Shown here piece by piece: positions 1 to 11,540 of a stretch of 64,000 nucleotides of DNA (its first letter is position 1; each line of letters starts with the position of its first letter). Under the pieces are notes generated by a model. The model saw only the letters and a program-made list of their open reading frames with translations, was not told the origin of the DNA and made no database searches. This DNA is from Gnetum montanum (Eukaryota; Streptophyta; Gnetopsida; Gnetales; Gnetaceae), in the NCBI GenBank assembly GCA_015680685.1, contig MNCI01013583.1, forward strand, positions 174,063 through 238,062, written 5' to 3'. The position numbers and the translations under genes are program-made.

Positions 1-172
1 GCACGCAGAAATAATTCTAACTCTAAGAGGGAGAAAAGGCAAGAGTTTGGGTAAGGGACTAAGACTAACTATGCAAACCAACTGTGCCTACCTCTTATTT
101 ATAGGCAATGAGGCAGGATGCGATATCGCCTGGGAGGCCACGATATTGCGTCCATGATATTGCGGCTCATCA
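1..172 (-). repeat. LTR fragment, same family as the Athila-like element at 13538-23447
   Basis: Read on the minus strand, this begins TGATGAGCCGC and matches the first ~200 bases of the LTRs at 13538 and 22625: GATATC-rich upstream part, a TATAAATA box (plus positions 96-103), then the stretch ending in the conserved segment around TTCTGCGTGC. The LTR runs off the left edge. Position 172 is the LTR 5' edge in minus orientation. The bases just upstream (173-195) show no purine tract, so it may be a solo LTR or a 5' LTR of an element lying outside the window rather than the 3' LTR of the adjoining sequence. A 5-bp duplication cannot be tested. Confidence 0.8.
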
Positions 173-199
173 ATTAGCATAACAGAGATTTGCTAATCC

Positions 200-2399
200 C
201 ATGTATTTTGTGAGATCTTCAATTTGCAAGTCCTTGTTCTTAACTTTGGCTTAATGGACATGGGTAAGACCATCCAAGATTGGCTACCAATAAGGTGTTT
301 GTAGTGTGACGGTGCTAATTTTGTCCTTAGCCATCTAGATTTCTTTTTCATTGATCTATTTATACATACTCACTTGGTCACTAAAATACTCTTTTAGCCT
401 TTATTACTTTTGGTAGATTGTGTGGACTTCCTCCATTAATATAGTTATGTTTTCCCTAGCCAATTTTTGCATGTCCTGGTTGATCGTTGTGAACTGCTTC
501 TAAGCTAATGGATGTTCTCTTCAAGGACATTCCTCTATTTTTCAATATCAGCCAACCTTATATTTTCTACAACAATCTTCTTATTTCCTTTCTTTAAGGA
601 AATTATGGCTTTGACATTGACATATGTTGGTGCTTCAACCACTAAAGCATTTCACGTTACTTTTTCCTTCCCCATTTCCACTTGAATGTTTTTGGCTATC
701 AACTGGGCTACTTGTTCAGTTCTAAATTTATCTAGCCAGTTTGGTGCTACATATTGTATAGGGTCTTATTTCTTTGCTTTTAATGCTACTAATTCGGCTT
801 GTAAAATCTACACCTCATTCTCTATATGTTTAGCCCTAGTTTTAGCCATTATCAGCTTGCCCTTTGTTGAAATTATCTTAGAAAACACCAATGATATCGC
901 TAGGGATATCAAAAAGATTTTGCATTACTTGCCCTATCTACAGTAGTTGATTTATGATGTCTTTATGTTCTTGTAGGGAATTGTTTCAAATCTTTGGTTT
1001 TAGTCATATCTTTTGGTGGTACAATGGGAACATTGAAGGACTCCTTGATATGATCAGTAATAACTTCAATTGCTCCTGCTACATCTTGGTGTTGCATAAC
1101 CACAAATATGGCTCATTCTCTTATTTCAAGCATAGCCTAGATAGATGTAGTGTTCCATGATATTTATTATGCTCAATCCTCATCTTCTCCTACTTGTAAT
1201 GCTATTTGATTGCTAGTAGCACCTATTAATATTGTAGGCCTTATAGGATTTTCTTTGACTTGCTACATGCTCAAGACTTCTCTACTCCCCCAACTAATGA
1301 TTTTGTAATCTGCTATAAATGGCTCATAGAAGGTTTGTAATCTTGTTGTGCTNATGCTATAAATGGCTCATAGAAGGTTTGTAATCTTGTTGTGCTAGTG
1401 GAGCACTTGATCCTAGTCTATCACTAGCTAGTGTTGACCCACTGGGTCTTGCTTGTTCTTATCTTGTGATTGAAATGTTTTCGGCTGATGTGGATTTTGT
1501 AGATCCCTCAATGCATGTTGGCTTCTACAGTTGATTTTTCTTGGGAGGAACTGACTTTGATATCTTGGCATAGGATGCATTTTGGGCTTTGCGTATAACA
1601 TCATTGGTATAGCCAAAATTCTAGCTTGCTTACATAGTCTTTTTATGAGGCAAGGAAATGACAAAGTGAGTTTCCCTGCCTTCTTCTCTTCAAACCTTCT
1701 TTGGATTTCTAAAAATAGCAAATGAGCCATGTTTACTTGGAATTTCCCCATAAGGATGGTGCTTCCTCTTGCAACATAGATGGAAATCCTATTTAATCTT
1801 TTAGTGGAAAAAATATGTTCCCTTCAACGGAAAATCCATTATATTCTTTATTTGATGTTCCATAAGTTCTCTATAACCACAACCTCTTTGCATTAGTGTC
1901 GAATCTTGTGGAGATTTGTGATTACCTTTGTGATTACTTCCACTAAATAGAGCATTATGATTTCCTCAATTTGGACCATGGCATTATCTTGTTTATTTTT
2001 CTAGAATTGATAAACTTTCCCTAAGTACCATTTGCCATTACATGATAGAGTTGGTCAAACAAGAGATGCTTGGAGTTGTTCTTGGATGTTGATAGGTGCA
2101 AACTCCATAACTAGTCTAAAGTTAAGTTTCACAATGACTATGGACATGATGAACTTCTCCTGAATAGCTTGGAAACACTTGCTTGGCAACATGAGGTGCT
2201 ACTACCCCTACTCTTGAGCTAGTAATGCTTTAGCTTTACCTTGTGTGGAATGTTCCATCATGAGTGTTTATTGATGAATGCTAAAGAACTAAGCCTCTTG
2301 CTTAGCTTGTGGAGTTTGTTCTCTAGCTTGTCCCCTTCCTCTAGGTCTTTTATCCCTTTGTTGTGAGGGTCCTTCAATTGTAGGCCTTTTAGGAGCCAT
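200..2399 (-). pseudogene. Decayed extra ORF, putative plant-transposon (Transposase_32-like) domain plus coiled coil
   Basis: I start it at the minus-strand ATG at 2399 (MAPKRPTIEG, then a basic Arg/Gln-rich segment). The frame is broken by many stops. The clearest part is 1751-1428, whose residues VNMAHLLFLEIQRRF and FPCLIKRLCKQARI align with an ORF in the same place in the element at 41790-43664 (VNLPKLIFFKIKKNF, SYLIRKLGKRGGI). The pattern resembles the putative plant transposon protein domain found as an extra ORF in plant gypsy elements. Farther on (1150-400) the frame gives helical, Lys/Glu/Gln-rich sequence. The ORF sits between 3' noncoding DNA and an LTR, as in the other copy. Function unknown; the domain assignment is by eye. 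Confidence 0.5.
1311..1396. repeat. 42-bp direct duplication flanking a single N (assembly join)
   Basis: The 42 bases at 1311-1352 recur exactly at 1355-1396, separated by one N (1353) and one A. A single N between identical sequence is what remains when two contigs with overlapping ends are joined without trimming. It falls inside the decayed ORF on the minus strand and adds a false insertion there. Confidence 0.9.
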
Positions 2400-4440
2400 C
2401 TGCAATCATAAAAAAATTGTTTAAGATTACCCCAAGGATTTTAAATAAGATCCTAATGGTTCATAATCCTCTCTCAAGTTCTTGAATTTGATCAAAATTT
2501 ATCCTTATTATTACTTTATAGCTCTTATTATGATTTTAGAGTTAGAAAAATTTCAAAAATAAACCCTTAATTATTGTATTTTCTAGTGTTTATGAATAAG
2601 TTAGTTCCTTATGACCTCTTACAATGGTTATTTCTTTATTTACATATATTGAAATGGTTGTTTGGGAAAATTCTTTAAGTTTACTTGGTTATTTGGTTAA
2701 AATGTGAATAGTTATTATAGTTCTTACCCTTAATATATTCCTCCAAGTGTTAGAAAATTTTTTCTCAAATCACACAAACTATGCATAGTGCTCTCCCCCT
2801 TAACCAAGTTAATCACCTTGTGATCATGAGGGTTCAAGAATCATGTAAATTAGAGCTACAATGAGAAAGTTATGAAACTTGGAAGGTTGGTTGCTAGAGG
2901 GTTAGAAAAATGACATGAACCCCCTATGCATCAAATGAGAAAAAGGAAATATTTCTAACTCGTGCATATATAGAGATTTTTGTGGTGGTGATATCATAGA
3001 TACGACATCGTAGCTACAATGTCATAGGGCCTAATACATCGTACCTACGATATCATTGTCAAAAATTCAATATTTTGAGCAATTTTTGATGAGAAAATTG
3101 AGTGAAATGAATAGTCTAGAAGATGTAGAATTGCTTTAAAATATTCTTGAGTAAGGATGATGCTCAAAATATGAGAATTTATTATTAAAAACTGTATGAA
3201 AGAAGGAATCTTTGGCAAAGTAAGTCAATGAAATATGTACAAGATGGTTGTTAGGAATTGCCAAAGGTATGATCAGATATGAATTTGTAGGAAAGTAAGA
3301 ATGATGGTTTAAGTGTTTTGGGGGTGCAAGATGATGTGGAATTGGTCATTAGATATGAAACACAATAGTTATAAAAGTGGGTCCTCACCAAAGTAGGCTC
3401 TAGTTCTTAGTGCCCTTGTATACCCACACCTACAAGTGTCCATAGGCACTCAAGGAGTTGAATGTAAAACATACCTATCTTCTAAGACACACATGTTAGT
3501 ATCACCTTAATGAGAAAATAACATCATATTATACAAAACCATTAAAGTATGATTGCATATAATAGTAAGGCAGAATGAAAGTAGCAAGGATTGCAGAAAA
3601 TAGGATATGAGATGTCTTACCATAGGCATAATGAGTTAGGTGTGTAATATATAGTTAAAGTAATCATTAGCTTTTCTATCCAAGATTCAAACCAGGTCCA
3701 TATTACTTACCATTAACATGGCATTGTATCATCTTAGAACAAACAATCATAAGACTACCACTATTGTAAGAAGTATTACCACATAGCAAAGAAGTTCAAG
3801 GAAGTAGTTTTATTAATAGCACACTTTATTTCTTTATTTTTTAAAAGGAGATTTGGCCATTGGACATAGGAGTTCCTTCAAGCATGGGTGACATGTCTTT
3901 TTAGCTCCATAACCAATGCGAGTGTAGGAAATCCTAAAATTTTTGAGAAGTTGCCTACGTTCAAGCATGGGTAACATATCTTTCTAGTGGAATCCCCATA
4001 AATTTTTATTTTGTGCATTTATTAGGTTATTACTATGTCAACCTTACCAAAGGACTACCTTTAAGCATGGGTAACATGTCTTTCCAATGACATGGTAAGA
4101 TTGCATTTATTTTAGGCATACTTCCAATTTTTTGTTGGAACTTAAGTAAATAATACAACTTAACAGTAAGATAAGACTTATAGTAGTAGCCGTAGAGAAT
4201 CCACAAATACCATGTCACACCCTTTTCATTCCCACTTGGTTTCTTACTTTTCTATCTAGGCATAATGATCATAAATTTATTTTAGTTTTATTGTGAAAAG
4301 AATATCATTATATCCATGGTAAGAACCTCTTATTATTGGAAATAAGTGGATGGATGATGTGGTCTCACTATATATAGAATCAGTCTTTAATGATTTGATA
4401 ATATAGGATCAAATTCACATTATTGGGACTACATTTTATT
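2400..4440 (-). mobile_element. 3' noncoding region of an Athila-like element, probably with a second LTR-like insertion
   Basis: On the minus strand, 4370-4330 contains a phrase (ACCACATCATCCATCCAC) shared with the 3' regions of the three other Athila-like copies (near 21000, 47575 and 52600). A second shared phrase, ACATGTTACCCATGCTTG, is present here three times (plus positions 4061-4083, 3960-3983, 3876-3900) where the others have it once. These place the stretch between integrase and the extra ORF of the same minus-strand element. The part at 2400-3640 does not match the other copies and contains a TATA/GATATC block (separate entry), so something else may be inserted. No coding potential seen. 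Confidence 0.5.
2966..3060 (-). promoter_or_regulatory. LTR-like promoter block: GATATC motifs upstream of TATATAT
   Basis: Reading minus, three degenerate copies of a (C)GATATCGTA-type motif occur in 3060-2985, followed within ~20 bases by CTCTATATATGCACG (TATA at 2966-2972). The arrangement copies that of the Athila-like LTRs in this window (GATATC motifs, then TATAAATA), though the sequence otherwise differs. I infer the U3/R part of another LTR; neither end can be fixed. Confidence 0.35.
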
Positions 4441-4811
4441 TTATTGTTTTGCACTTTATTAGAAAAATCAACAAAAATATGTACAAGAAAGATGATGAAA
4501 TGCCACTTAAGCCTTAGAGGCAATCTAGCATTGCCACCATGGTTAGGCTGTCTAGCTAAAGGGGTGATTAGTCCCTTGTTGTCCTACTTCACTCAGCTTC
4601 CATTACTTGCCTTTCCAAGCTCCGCAACTACATGCCAGCATGACCTCTAAACTTGGCCTTAAATGGTGTAGGTCAAACCCATTCCTAAGGGATACATGAA
4701 TAATTTTAACTTCTCATAACGAGGTACCCATTCCTTTTAAGGTTAATTACATTTTTACAATCTACTTTCATCCTTAACAAGGGACGAGATGTTACAATCT
4801 ACCCCCCTTAA
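4441..4811 (-). repeat. Start of chromovirus 3' LTR with polypurine tract
   Basis: Downstream of the chromodomain, the minus strand reads TTAAGGGGGGTAGAT (plus 4811-4797), a classic polypurine tract, directly followed by TGTAACATCTCGTCCC (LTR start at 4796). The LTR continues to lower coordinates, but its end is not clear and it appears truncated against Athila-like 3' sequence near 4440. I could not find a matching 5' copy in 9600-11500. Confidence 0.6.
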
Positions 4812-4959
4812 GCATCCAACTCTTCCTTGAGCACTTCCTCTCTATATCAAGTTGCTTAGCTGCTACCTCTTCATTATGCTCCTTAGCTTCAACTTCTTTA
4901 TTATCCTCATTACCATTTATACAAACAAAAGACCAAAAATTATAAAATATAATTTATTA

Positions 4960-7900
4960 CATCAATAATAAATACAATTTTTCATTCAATATCATGATGA
5001 TAAAAAAGTTGGGGGTGAGTGTTAAGAATAAACTCTCTGTTTTCCCATGTTTGTTGATTATAATTTGACCATTAAACAAGTACTTCATTGATAGTTTTAT
5101 TTTGTAGCTTCTTGGTTTAATGGTTCTTAATTGAAATGGGTTTAACTTCAAAGTTGGCATTGGATTACAGTGGCAAAGTATTCCAACCTAGTACATATGG
5201 CACATCATTTGCATGAAATTTCTTTAGCAAACTTACATGGAAACTTGGGTGAATTCTAAAGTTGCTGGAAGATTTAACCAATACACTACTTTACCAATTC
5301 TTTCAAAAACTTCAAATGATCCATAATATCTAGATGCCAATTAAGTATATTCTCCAAGTTTTAGAGAACTCCTAGTAGGTTTTACTTAGTAATACTTGAT
5401 CTCTCACTTGGAATTCTTTCTTAAGCTAATGTTGATATGCATATCCCTTATATTTATCTTGGGCAACTTGTAAATTTTTCTTAACTCTTGTAAACAATGT
5501 TTTTCATTATTTTTATTTCTTCTTCTTTCCATTCCATTCTTAAGATTGGATTTTCCTAGGTTAGTTATGTTTAGTAGTTACATCCATATACTACTTTGAA
5601 TGGTGTTTGATGTATGGAACCTTAATAATTGTTGTTATAGGTGAATTCTACCAAGTGCAAATAATTCTCCCATGTTTTTGGTCTACTCCCAACATAGCTT
5701 TATAGAATATCTTCTAATATTCTATTCACATGTTTAGTTTGCCCATCAATCTCTGGGTGGTAAGCTATGTTCAATTGGGTTCCAAACTCTTTGAAGAAAT
5801 TTTGCTAGAATTTAGATATGAACATGGGATCTTGGTCTGAGGTGATATATTTTGGACATCCATGAAATTAAAATACTTCACATATGAATTTTTTAGCTAC
5901 TTCCTCAGCTATGATTATAGATTTCAAAGCTATAAAATGTGCCATCTTTGATAGACAATCAATCACTACCAAAATCAGATCATTTCCCTTTTTGGTTATT
6001 GATTCCTACAATGAAATCCATGGTAACATCTTTACATTTGCAGGTTGGGACTTCCAGAGGTTGTAATAGCCCACTAGGTTTCTTTTTGGTTTTTGTTTTA
6101 CCTTTTATTCTTTGTCATGTTGAACAATTTTTATTGTATAAGGATACATCATTCTTCATTCTAAGCTAGAAATAAGATTTATGTAACATCATATAAGTCT
6201 AGGTGTCCTATGTATGGTACTTCTTGTGCTTCACACAACAACCTTAGTATCTAATTTCCTTCTAGAATGCATACTCTTTGTCCTTTCATTAATAAACCAC
6301 TAGAAGAAAATTGATATTGAGGCTTAGAGGAAATATTGGTTAAAATATTCTTAAAGTAAGGATCTTCTTTTATCTATTCCTTAATCTCTTCTTTCGTAGG
6401 GATCATTACCAAACCTATCATCAAGTTTCACATTTGACTAAGAGCATCGACTATAACATTTTTTTACTAGGAATATATTTTATTTCAAAATCATATTCAA
6501 CCAATAATTCTACCCATCGTTGTTGACAAGTATTCAAAATAGGTTGTCTTTATGATGTATTTTTAGTACAAACCTTTTTCCACGAAGATAATGTCTTCTA
6601 ACTTTCAAAGCATGAACAATTGCTAGTAATTCTAGATCATGGGTTGAGTAATTTACCTCAACTCCTTGTAATTTACGAGATTCATAATGTACCACTTTAT
6701 CTTCTTGTGAAAGAATTGCACTGATTCCTATTCCACAAGCATTCGTGGATGCTTCAAATGATAATTCTTCATCTAGAATTCTCAAAATAGGTGTGGTTAT
6801 GAGTAGCACCTTTAATTTAAGGAAAGCTTCCCTACAATTTTCATGAAACTTGAACACATGCTTTTCCTGTAAAAGGTTAGTTAAGGAGGCTACTAAAGTA
6901 GAATAATCTTTGATTAAACATTCGTAAAAACTTGCTAAGCCCAAAAAATTGTGAACCACTGTAGCATTTTTTAATTCAAGTTAGTCTCAAATTACACTAA
7001 CTTTTGCTAGATCTATTGCAATCCTTTCTTAGAAACTATATGATCCAATTAAGAGACTTCTTCTTTAAAGAGTTCACATTTACTTAATTTAACTTTCAAC
7101 TAATGCTCTTTAAAAATTTCCATTGTAATTTTCAAATGTTTAACATGTTCTTCTCTTGACTTAGAATACACAAGTATATCATCCATAAATATTATAACAA
7201 TTGATTAAGATATTCATGAAAAATATTATTCATTAATGCCATGAATTTTGTAGGTGCATATGTTAATCCAAATGGCATCACAACAAATTTGTATAATCCA
7301 AACTTGGTTTTGAAAGCAATTTTCTCAATATCTTTCTCCTCAATCCTTATTTGGTGAGAACTTGATTTTAAATTAATCTTTGAAAAATAACATGCACTCG
7401 TAAGTTGATTAAACGAATCATTGATTCTAGGAAAAGGATAAGTATTTTTAATCATCACTTTATTCAATGCCCTATAATTAATACATAATATTAACATACC
7501 ATCTTTCTTTTTAACAAATAAGATTGGTGCACCCCAAGGTGATACATTAGGTTGAATTTTTCTTTCTTCCAAAAGTTGATCTAATTATACTTTCAATTCT
7601 CTTAATTTAGAAGTGGAAAATCTATAAGGGGATTTTGAAATAGGTTGTATATTGGGAAAAATATCAATAGCATGCTTAATAGTTCTTTTTAAAGGTAGTT
7701 CTCTAGTTTTTCCAAATACTAAATCTTTATATTCCTCAAGTTTTTTTGGAATCTCTATACCTAAAGATTTCTGAGGTTGGGTTACTTTGACAACCAACAT
7801 TGTAGCACCCTTTTAAACTAATCTTTTGGCTTGCCTAATGGTTATTGTGTGAATTTACTTTGTTTTTCCTATGCCCCTTAGAACCCTAATTTCATTAATA

Positions 7901-8240
7901 GTTGGAACTTTTAAAATATGAGTTTCAAAGTGCGTAGCAATATCAAATTATTGTAGGAAAGACATTCCTAAAATCACATCAACATCATCTATTTCAAATT
8001 CAAAGAATTCATCAACAAAAGACATGTCTTGCAAAGTAAAGGTAATCTCTCCATACTTGGTATGCTTACTCATGGTCATTCCATCTGCAAGTTCTATCTT
8101 AATAAATTTCTTGGAAGGTAAATTTAATTTTAATAAATTAATTAACTTTGGAGAAATAAAGTTATCACTAGCACCACTATCAATCAAAAATTTAATTTGG
8201 TTACCTTTAATTAAACCTTCAAAAGTTAGTAGAGAAAATT
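4960..8240 (-). pseudogene. pol: Chromovirus (Ty3/gypsy) pol: protease, RT, RNase H, integrase, chromodomain
   Basis: Minus-strand order is that of a chromovirus. Protease at 8187-7948 has MIDSGASDNFI (active DSGA intact). RT at 7572-7080 has [32 protein letters not shown] and, after one frameshift, [18 protein letters not shown] with the FMDD catalytic pair at 7190-7179. RNase H (6959-6534) has YSTHDLELLAIVHAL. Integrase (about 6430-5400) has VVIDCLSKMAHF and ITSDQDPMF, but the catalytic Glu is replaced: DGQTKHVN where DGQTE is expected. A C-terminal chromodomain at about 5110-4985 reads INEVLV, then W, then TWENREFI. Stops and frameshifts are scattered throughout, so it is dead. The chromodomain targets such elements to modified chromatin in intact relatives. 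Confidence 0.85.
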
Positions 8241-9479
8241 AAAATTTATGTAAACTTGATTTAGTTGATGTAGATATCTTCTTCATGATTGTGGTGGTGG
8301 TTGGAAATTTTCCTTTGTTCATGTTTGGGTTGGGCTTTTGATTCCTGATTTGATTGGTCATTTGTACTTGTCCTCGTAATTTTGGACAATCTCGTTTGAA
8401 ATGATCTTTATCACAAACAAAGCATCCTAATCCTCAATTGAGCTCTTTTTGGTTGGTGTTTCTTCTACCGTTGCTTATTAAAGGATAGTTCATACCTGAT
8501 TTGATTCTTCATAATCCTTAGCAATTCTATATGCTTCATTAACTATTTGAGGAATATGTGCTCATGTCTGGGGATGCAATTGTGCATGTAATTCACCAAT
8601 GAATTTTGAAGCCAGTTCTCCCTCATCTTGATGGCTTACATACTGAGAAAGATTAGAGAATTCTTTGTAGTAATCTTCTATGAATTGTATTCCAAATCTT
8701 AAGGAATCAAATCTCATTTTGTGCTCTTTAAGGAAAGATTCAAGTACAAATTTTTGTTTAAAATCTCAACAAAAATTAAACTAATTTATAATCAAACCTT
8801 GAGATCTCAGTCCATTCAACCATGTTGCCACAAGTCCTCTTAAATATAAGGAGATAGCTTCTAAATGTTCTTTACTTGATAAATTTAGCATATCAAAGTA
8901 GTTTTTCATTGTATCAAGTTAATTCTTCACCTTAGCATTAGATCCATGGGCTCCATAAAATTGGTATAATTTTACTTTCAAGGCATGAACTTGAGTCAAT
9001 GATTCTCTAGGTGTATTATGCCAATTCCTGTATCCCTCACCTTCGATTTCTACTATATTACCTAAAGAAGGGATATCGGTATATTGGTGACTAGCAAGTA
9101 GGGGTTGGTTTCAGTGTGGATCCCTATAGAGAAGTTGATCTTGATCTTGATGTTGTTCTCTAGGTGGAACATGGCTATGATTTGAAGGTTGGATGAGATG
9201 ATCTATTAATTGCTTAATGTAGTCTAAAAAGAAATCCATCTTTCCTTGCATGTCTAACCATTTATCCTTTGAACTATGGGATAATTTCATAATTTCTTTG
9301 GACATATTCTACATCTCTATCCTAGACCCTTGATCATACTAATACAACTCTTCTTGAACATCCCCAATCTCATCAATTTAATCCTCAAGGGCATTCATGT
9401 GGTCATTGACTTGGGTCTCCATAGCTCTCCAATGTATTCTTTGGGTTTTGGACATTGGTAATTTGAAGAAATCAGGCAT
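8241..9479 (-). pseudogene. gag: Chromovirus gag (capsid and zinc knuckle)
   Basis: Immediately upstream of the protease and in the same orientation. I choose the ATG at 9479 (MPDFFKLPMSKTQRIHW) because the frame runs on into recognisable gag. A capsid-like segment at 9075-8800 includes NAKV, LDTMKNYFDMLNLSS and LEAISLYLRGLVATWLNGL. A zinc knuckle at about 8430-8390 reads CFVCDKDHFKRDC, one residue short of the usual CX2CX4HX4C spacing. Several stops interrupt it, so gag and pol are both pseudogenes of one element. Confidence 0.75.
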
Positions 9480-9750
9480 GTTGACAATCTTTGGCCTCTA
9501 TGGCTCCTTTTTATGGGTCTTGAAATAGTTAATTAGTTGCAAAAGAGGTTGAAATTATCATGAATTTCTACTAGCCCACAGAATCCTAATTTGTTTTGGG
9601 ACCTTAAATAATGGACTAAAAGCTAATTTTCTATTGTCCAAAGGTTGATTGTTCTGTTGCATCCAAAAGGTTCAATTCTATTGGAAAATGGACTTTGGAA
9701 TCAAAAGTTGTGGTTGTTTTAAGTTTGCCAAAAACTTACATGATTTTTGA
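9480..9750 (-). other. Chromovirus leader and end of 5' LTR, boundary not resolved
   Basis: The stretch between the gag ATG and the 5S-like segment should hold the primer-binding site and the 3' end of the 5' LTR. I find no convincing match to the initiator-Met primer site usual in chromoviruses, so neither border is called. No coding potential. Confidence 0.3.
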
Positions 9751-9804
9751 GACTTCCCAAGAGGTCATTCATCCTAGTTCTACTCCAGGTTGAGTGCACT
9801 TGAA
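9751..9804 (-). repeat. 5S-rRNA-like segment, probably within the chromovirus 5' LTR
   Basis: The minus strand matches the 3' half of plant 5S rRNA (about positions 52-104). The core AGTAGAACTAGGATGAATG and the following ACCTCTTGGGAAGTC agree with 5S at about 30 of 34 positions, including the internal C-box region of the Pol III promoter. The 5' half (A box) and the 5S terminus are absent, so it is not a 5S gene. It lies ~270 bases upstream of gag in the same orientation, as 5S-derived segments do in LTRs of Cassandra-type elements. Confidence 0.7.
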
Positions 9805-10116
9805 TTTTTATTTTTGTTATTACCAAGGCATCAAATTTAAATTTTGAAAATTATTTTTGCATATTTTTGATTTAAATCAACACGTTGATGATGGAGATTT
9901 TCAATTTTCCATCATTTTTTGAAAAATTTCAAAATTTTCATTAATTGATGAAAAATATTTTTCCATTGAAGGTAGGGACAAGATGGCAATGAGGTAGAAA
10001 ATGCAAACAAGGCAAGTAACACAATAGTAGAAGCAAATGTCGGCAGTGGTAACAGAGGTAAATGTTGGCAGTAGCAGTGAAAGCAAATGTCAATGGTAGT
10101 GAGGGCTACACTGGGT
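9805..10116. other. AT-rich spacer with no recognised feature
   Basis: AT-rich sequence with TGATGG/CCATCA-type short inverted motifs near 9880-9960 and purine-rich GGCAGTGG-like repeats near 10040-10090. It probably still belongs to the minus-strand LTR, but the border cannot be set. Confidence 0.3.
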
Positions 10117-10368
10117 GACCTATATTAGGACTCGTGTGACTTGTATTAGGATTTATGTAGCTTGTATTAGGGCTTGCATGATTCTTCTTTGGGCCAACAT
10201 GGCTCTTTCTAGGGCCTCTATGGTCCTTGATAGGGCTTATGCGACCTTTCTTAAGGCTTGCATGGCCCTTCTTAGAGCCTGTGCAACCCTATCTGGGCCC
10301 TATGTGGCCCATCAAAAGTCTTGTGTGGTTCTCCTTAGGGCTTATGTGACCCTCTATAGGGCTTGCGC
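10117..10368. repeat. 21-bp minisatellite, 12 tandem copies
   Basis: Twelve consecutive diverged copies of a 21-base unit (consensus close to GGCCCTTCTTAGGGCTTATGT) fill exactly 252 bases. Because 21 is a multiple of three, one frame stays open and gives a repetitive 7-residue pattern; I regard that ORF as a by-product, not a gene. Confidence 0.9.
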
Positions 10369-10442
10369 TTTCCAAAAATTGGGTTCGTGTAGTCATCACT
10401 ATGTGTGATTTCTAGGTTATTGATAGCCTTGGAGGGCACTAG

Positions 10443-10691
10443 GGGTGCCTATGATTGGTGGCATCGTTGATGCTAGGGGTGCTTGTGATTGGTGGCATCA
10501 TCGATGCTAGGGGGTGCCTATGATCTACAACATTGATGGTGTTTATGGAGCTCCAAGGGTGCCTATGATCCATGGTGCTGATGGTGTCCACAGAGTGCTA
10601 TTGATGCCTATGATCCATGGTGCCATTAGTGCCCATGAAGCACCAGGGATAATTATGATCCATGATGTTGTTGGTGTCCAATGCTGTTGCA
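10443..10691. repeat. Second minisatellite: two ~34-bp units then four 45-bp units
   Basis: Two units of 33-35 bases starting GGGTGCCTATGATTGG (10443-10511) are followed by four 45-base units starting GGGTGCCTATGATC (10512-10691). All share the GGTGCCTATGAT head, so the 45-base form looks like an extended version of the shorter one. ORFs on either strand here are by-products of the three-fold periodicity. Confidence 0.8.
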
Positions 10692-11540
10692 AGGGGCAGA
10701 CATTACAGGACGCAGCGTGTAGTAGAGCAGCACAACAATGATGTGTGGCAATTGGGTGATGGTAGCGTGTAGATGGGTGGCATGTGGAGGAGGGTAGGTA
10801 GGAAGGCAATGGTAGCATGGGAGGCAATGAGAGAGGACAACAATGGTGCAGAGGATCCAAGAGGCATTGGCTAGGAGTGATGTGACATGTGGCAACTAGA
10901 GGTAGTGCGCAATGTGTGGTCATCCTTGGCTAGTCCTTGGGGTAGGTCCTTAGGGCTTGCCCAACTAGCACTAGCCATTTATGGGCCAAGCCTATAGGCC
11001 TTATCGTGATTGGCAACAGGGCCAGTTGCGACTTTGTCAAAGGGTTTTTTTTAAATAATAATGAATATTTAGGGATTGAGGTTGAACTTGCAACCTCTTG
11101 GTTTTTTTCATATTTTTTAATTAAATAAATAAAAAATGAAAATAAAAAATGAAAAATAAAGCACTTTTTTAATTTAAAAATTGCATGTAACTTAAGAAAT
11201 GCCATATCTCCCAAATCGTAAGATAGATTTCAATGAAATTGGTACTATTGGAATTGTCTTAAAGAGCACTACATGTTGAGCCAATGATAACATCATTTTG
11301 GTGAACCTAGTAATCAAAAAATCATAAAAAGTGATTATTAGTTTTATTAAATCATTAATTAACTTAAGTTGATACTTCCTCTTTACTCCTACTAAGATTC
11401 TTGCTATTCTTTTAAAAATACATGAGAGAAGAAAGACTTTGCTCATCATAGTTCAATATTAGTGGAAGATTGAAGGATTCATTAGTGGAGAAGCTTGAAG
11501 ATTTCTATCATCAACACAAAGAATTTTAACCATCATCAAC
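10692..11540. other. No gene seen: GTGGCA-rich then AT-rich sequence
   Basis: 10740-10930 is rich in GTGGCA/GGCAATG-like words, a possible degenerate continuation of the minisatellite region. 11040-11440 is AT-rich and contains the small inverted repeat GAGGTT/AACCTC at 11077-11097. It may be the 5' region (LTR or leader) of the element carrying the ORF at 11541, but no LTR pair was found. Confidence 0.3.

Noticed and set aside
9751-9804. A functional 5S rRNA gene
   Set aside because: Only the 3' half is present; A box and both termini are missing.
10115-10408. 97-codon ORF as a protein gene
   Set aside because: It exists because a 21-base minisatellite stays in frame; no independent coding evidence.
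10514-10923. ORFs on both strands over the second minisatellite
   Set aside because: Products of 45-base periodicity.
9600-10930. 5' LTR matching the chromovirus 3' LTR at 4441-4796
   Set aside because: I could not find TGTAACATCTCG or other shared sequence, so the pair is not called.
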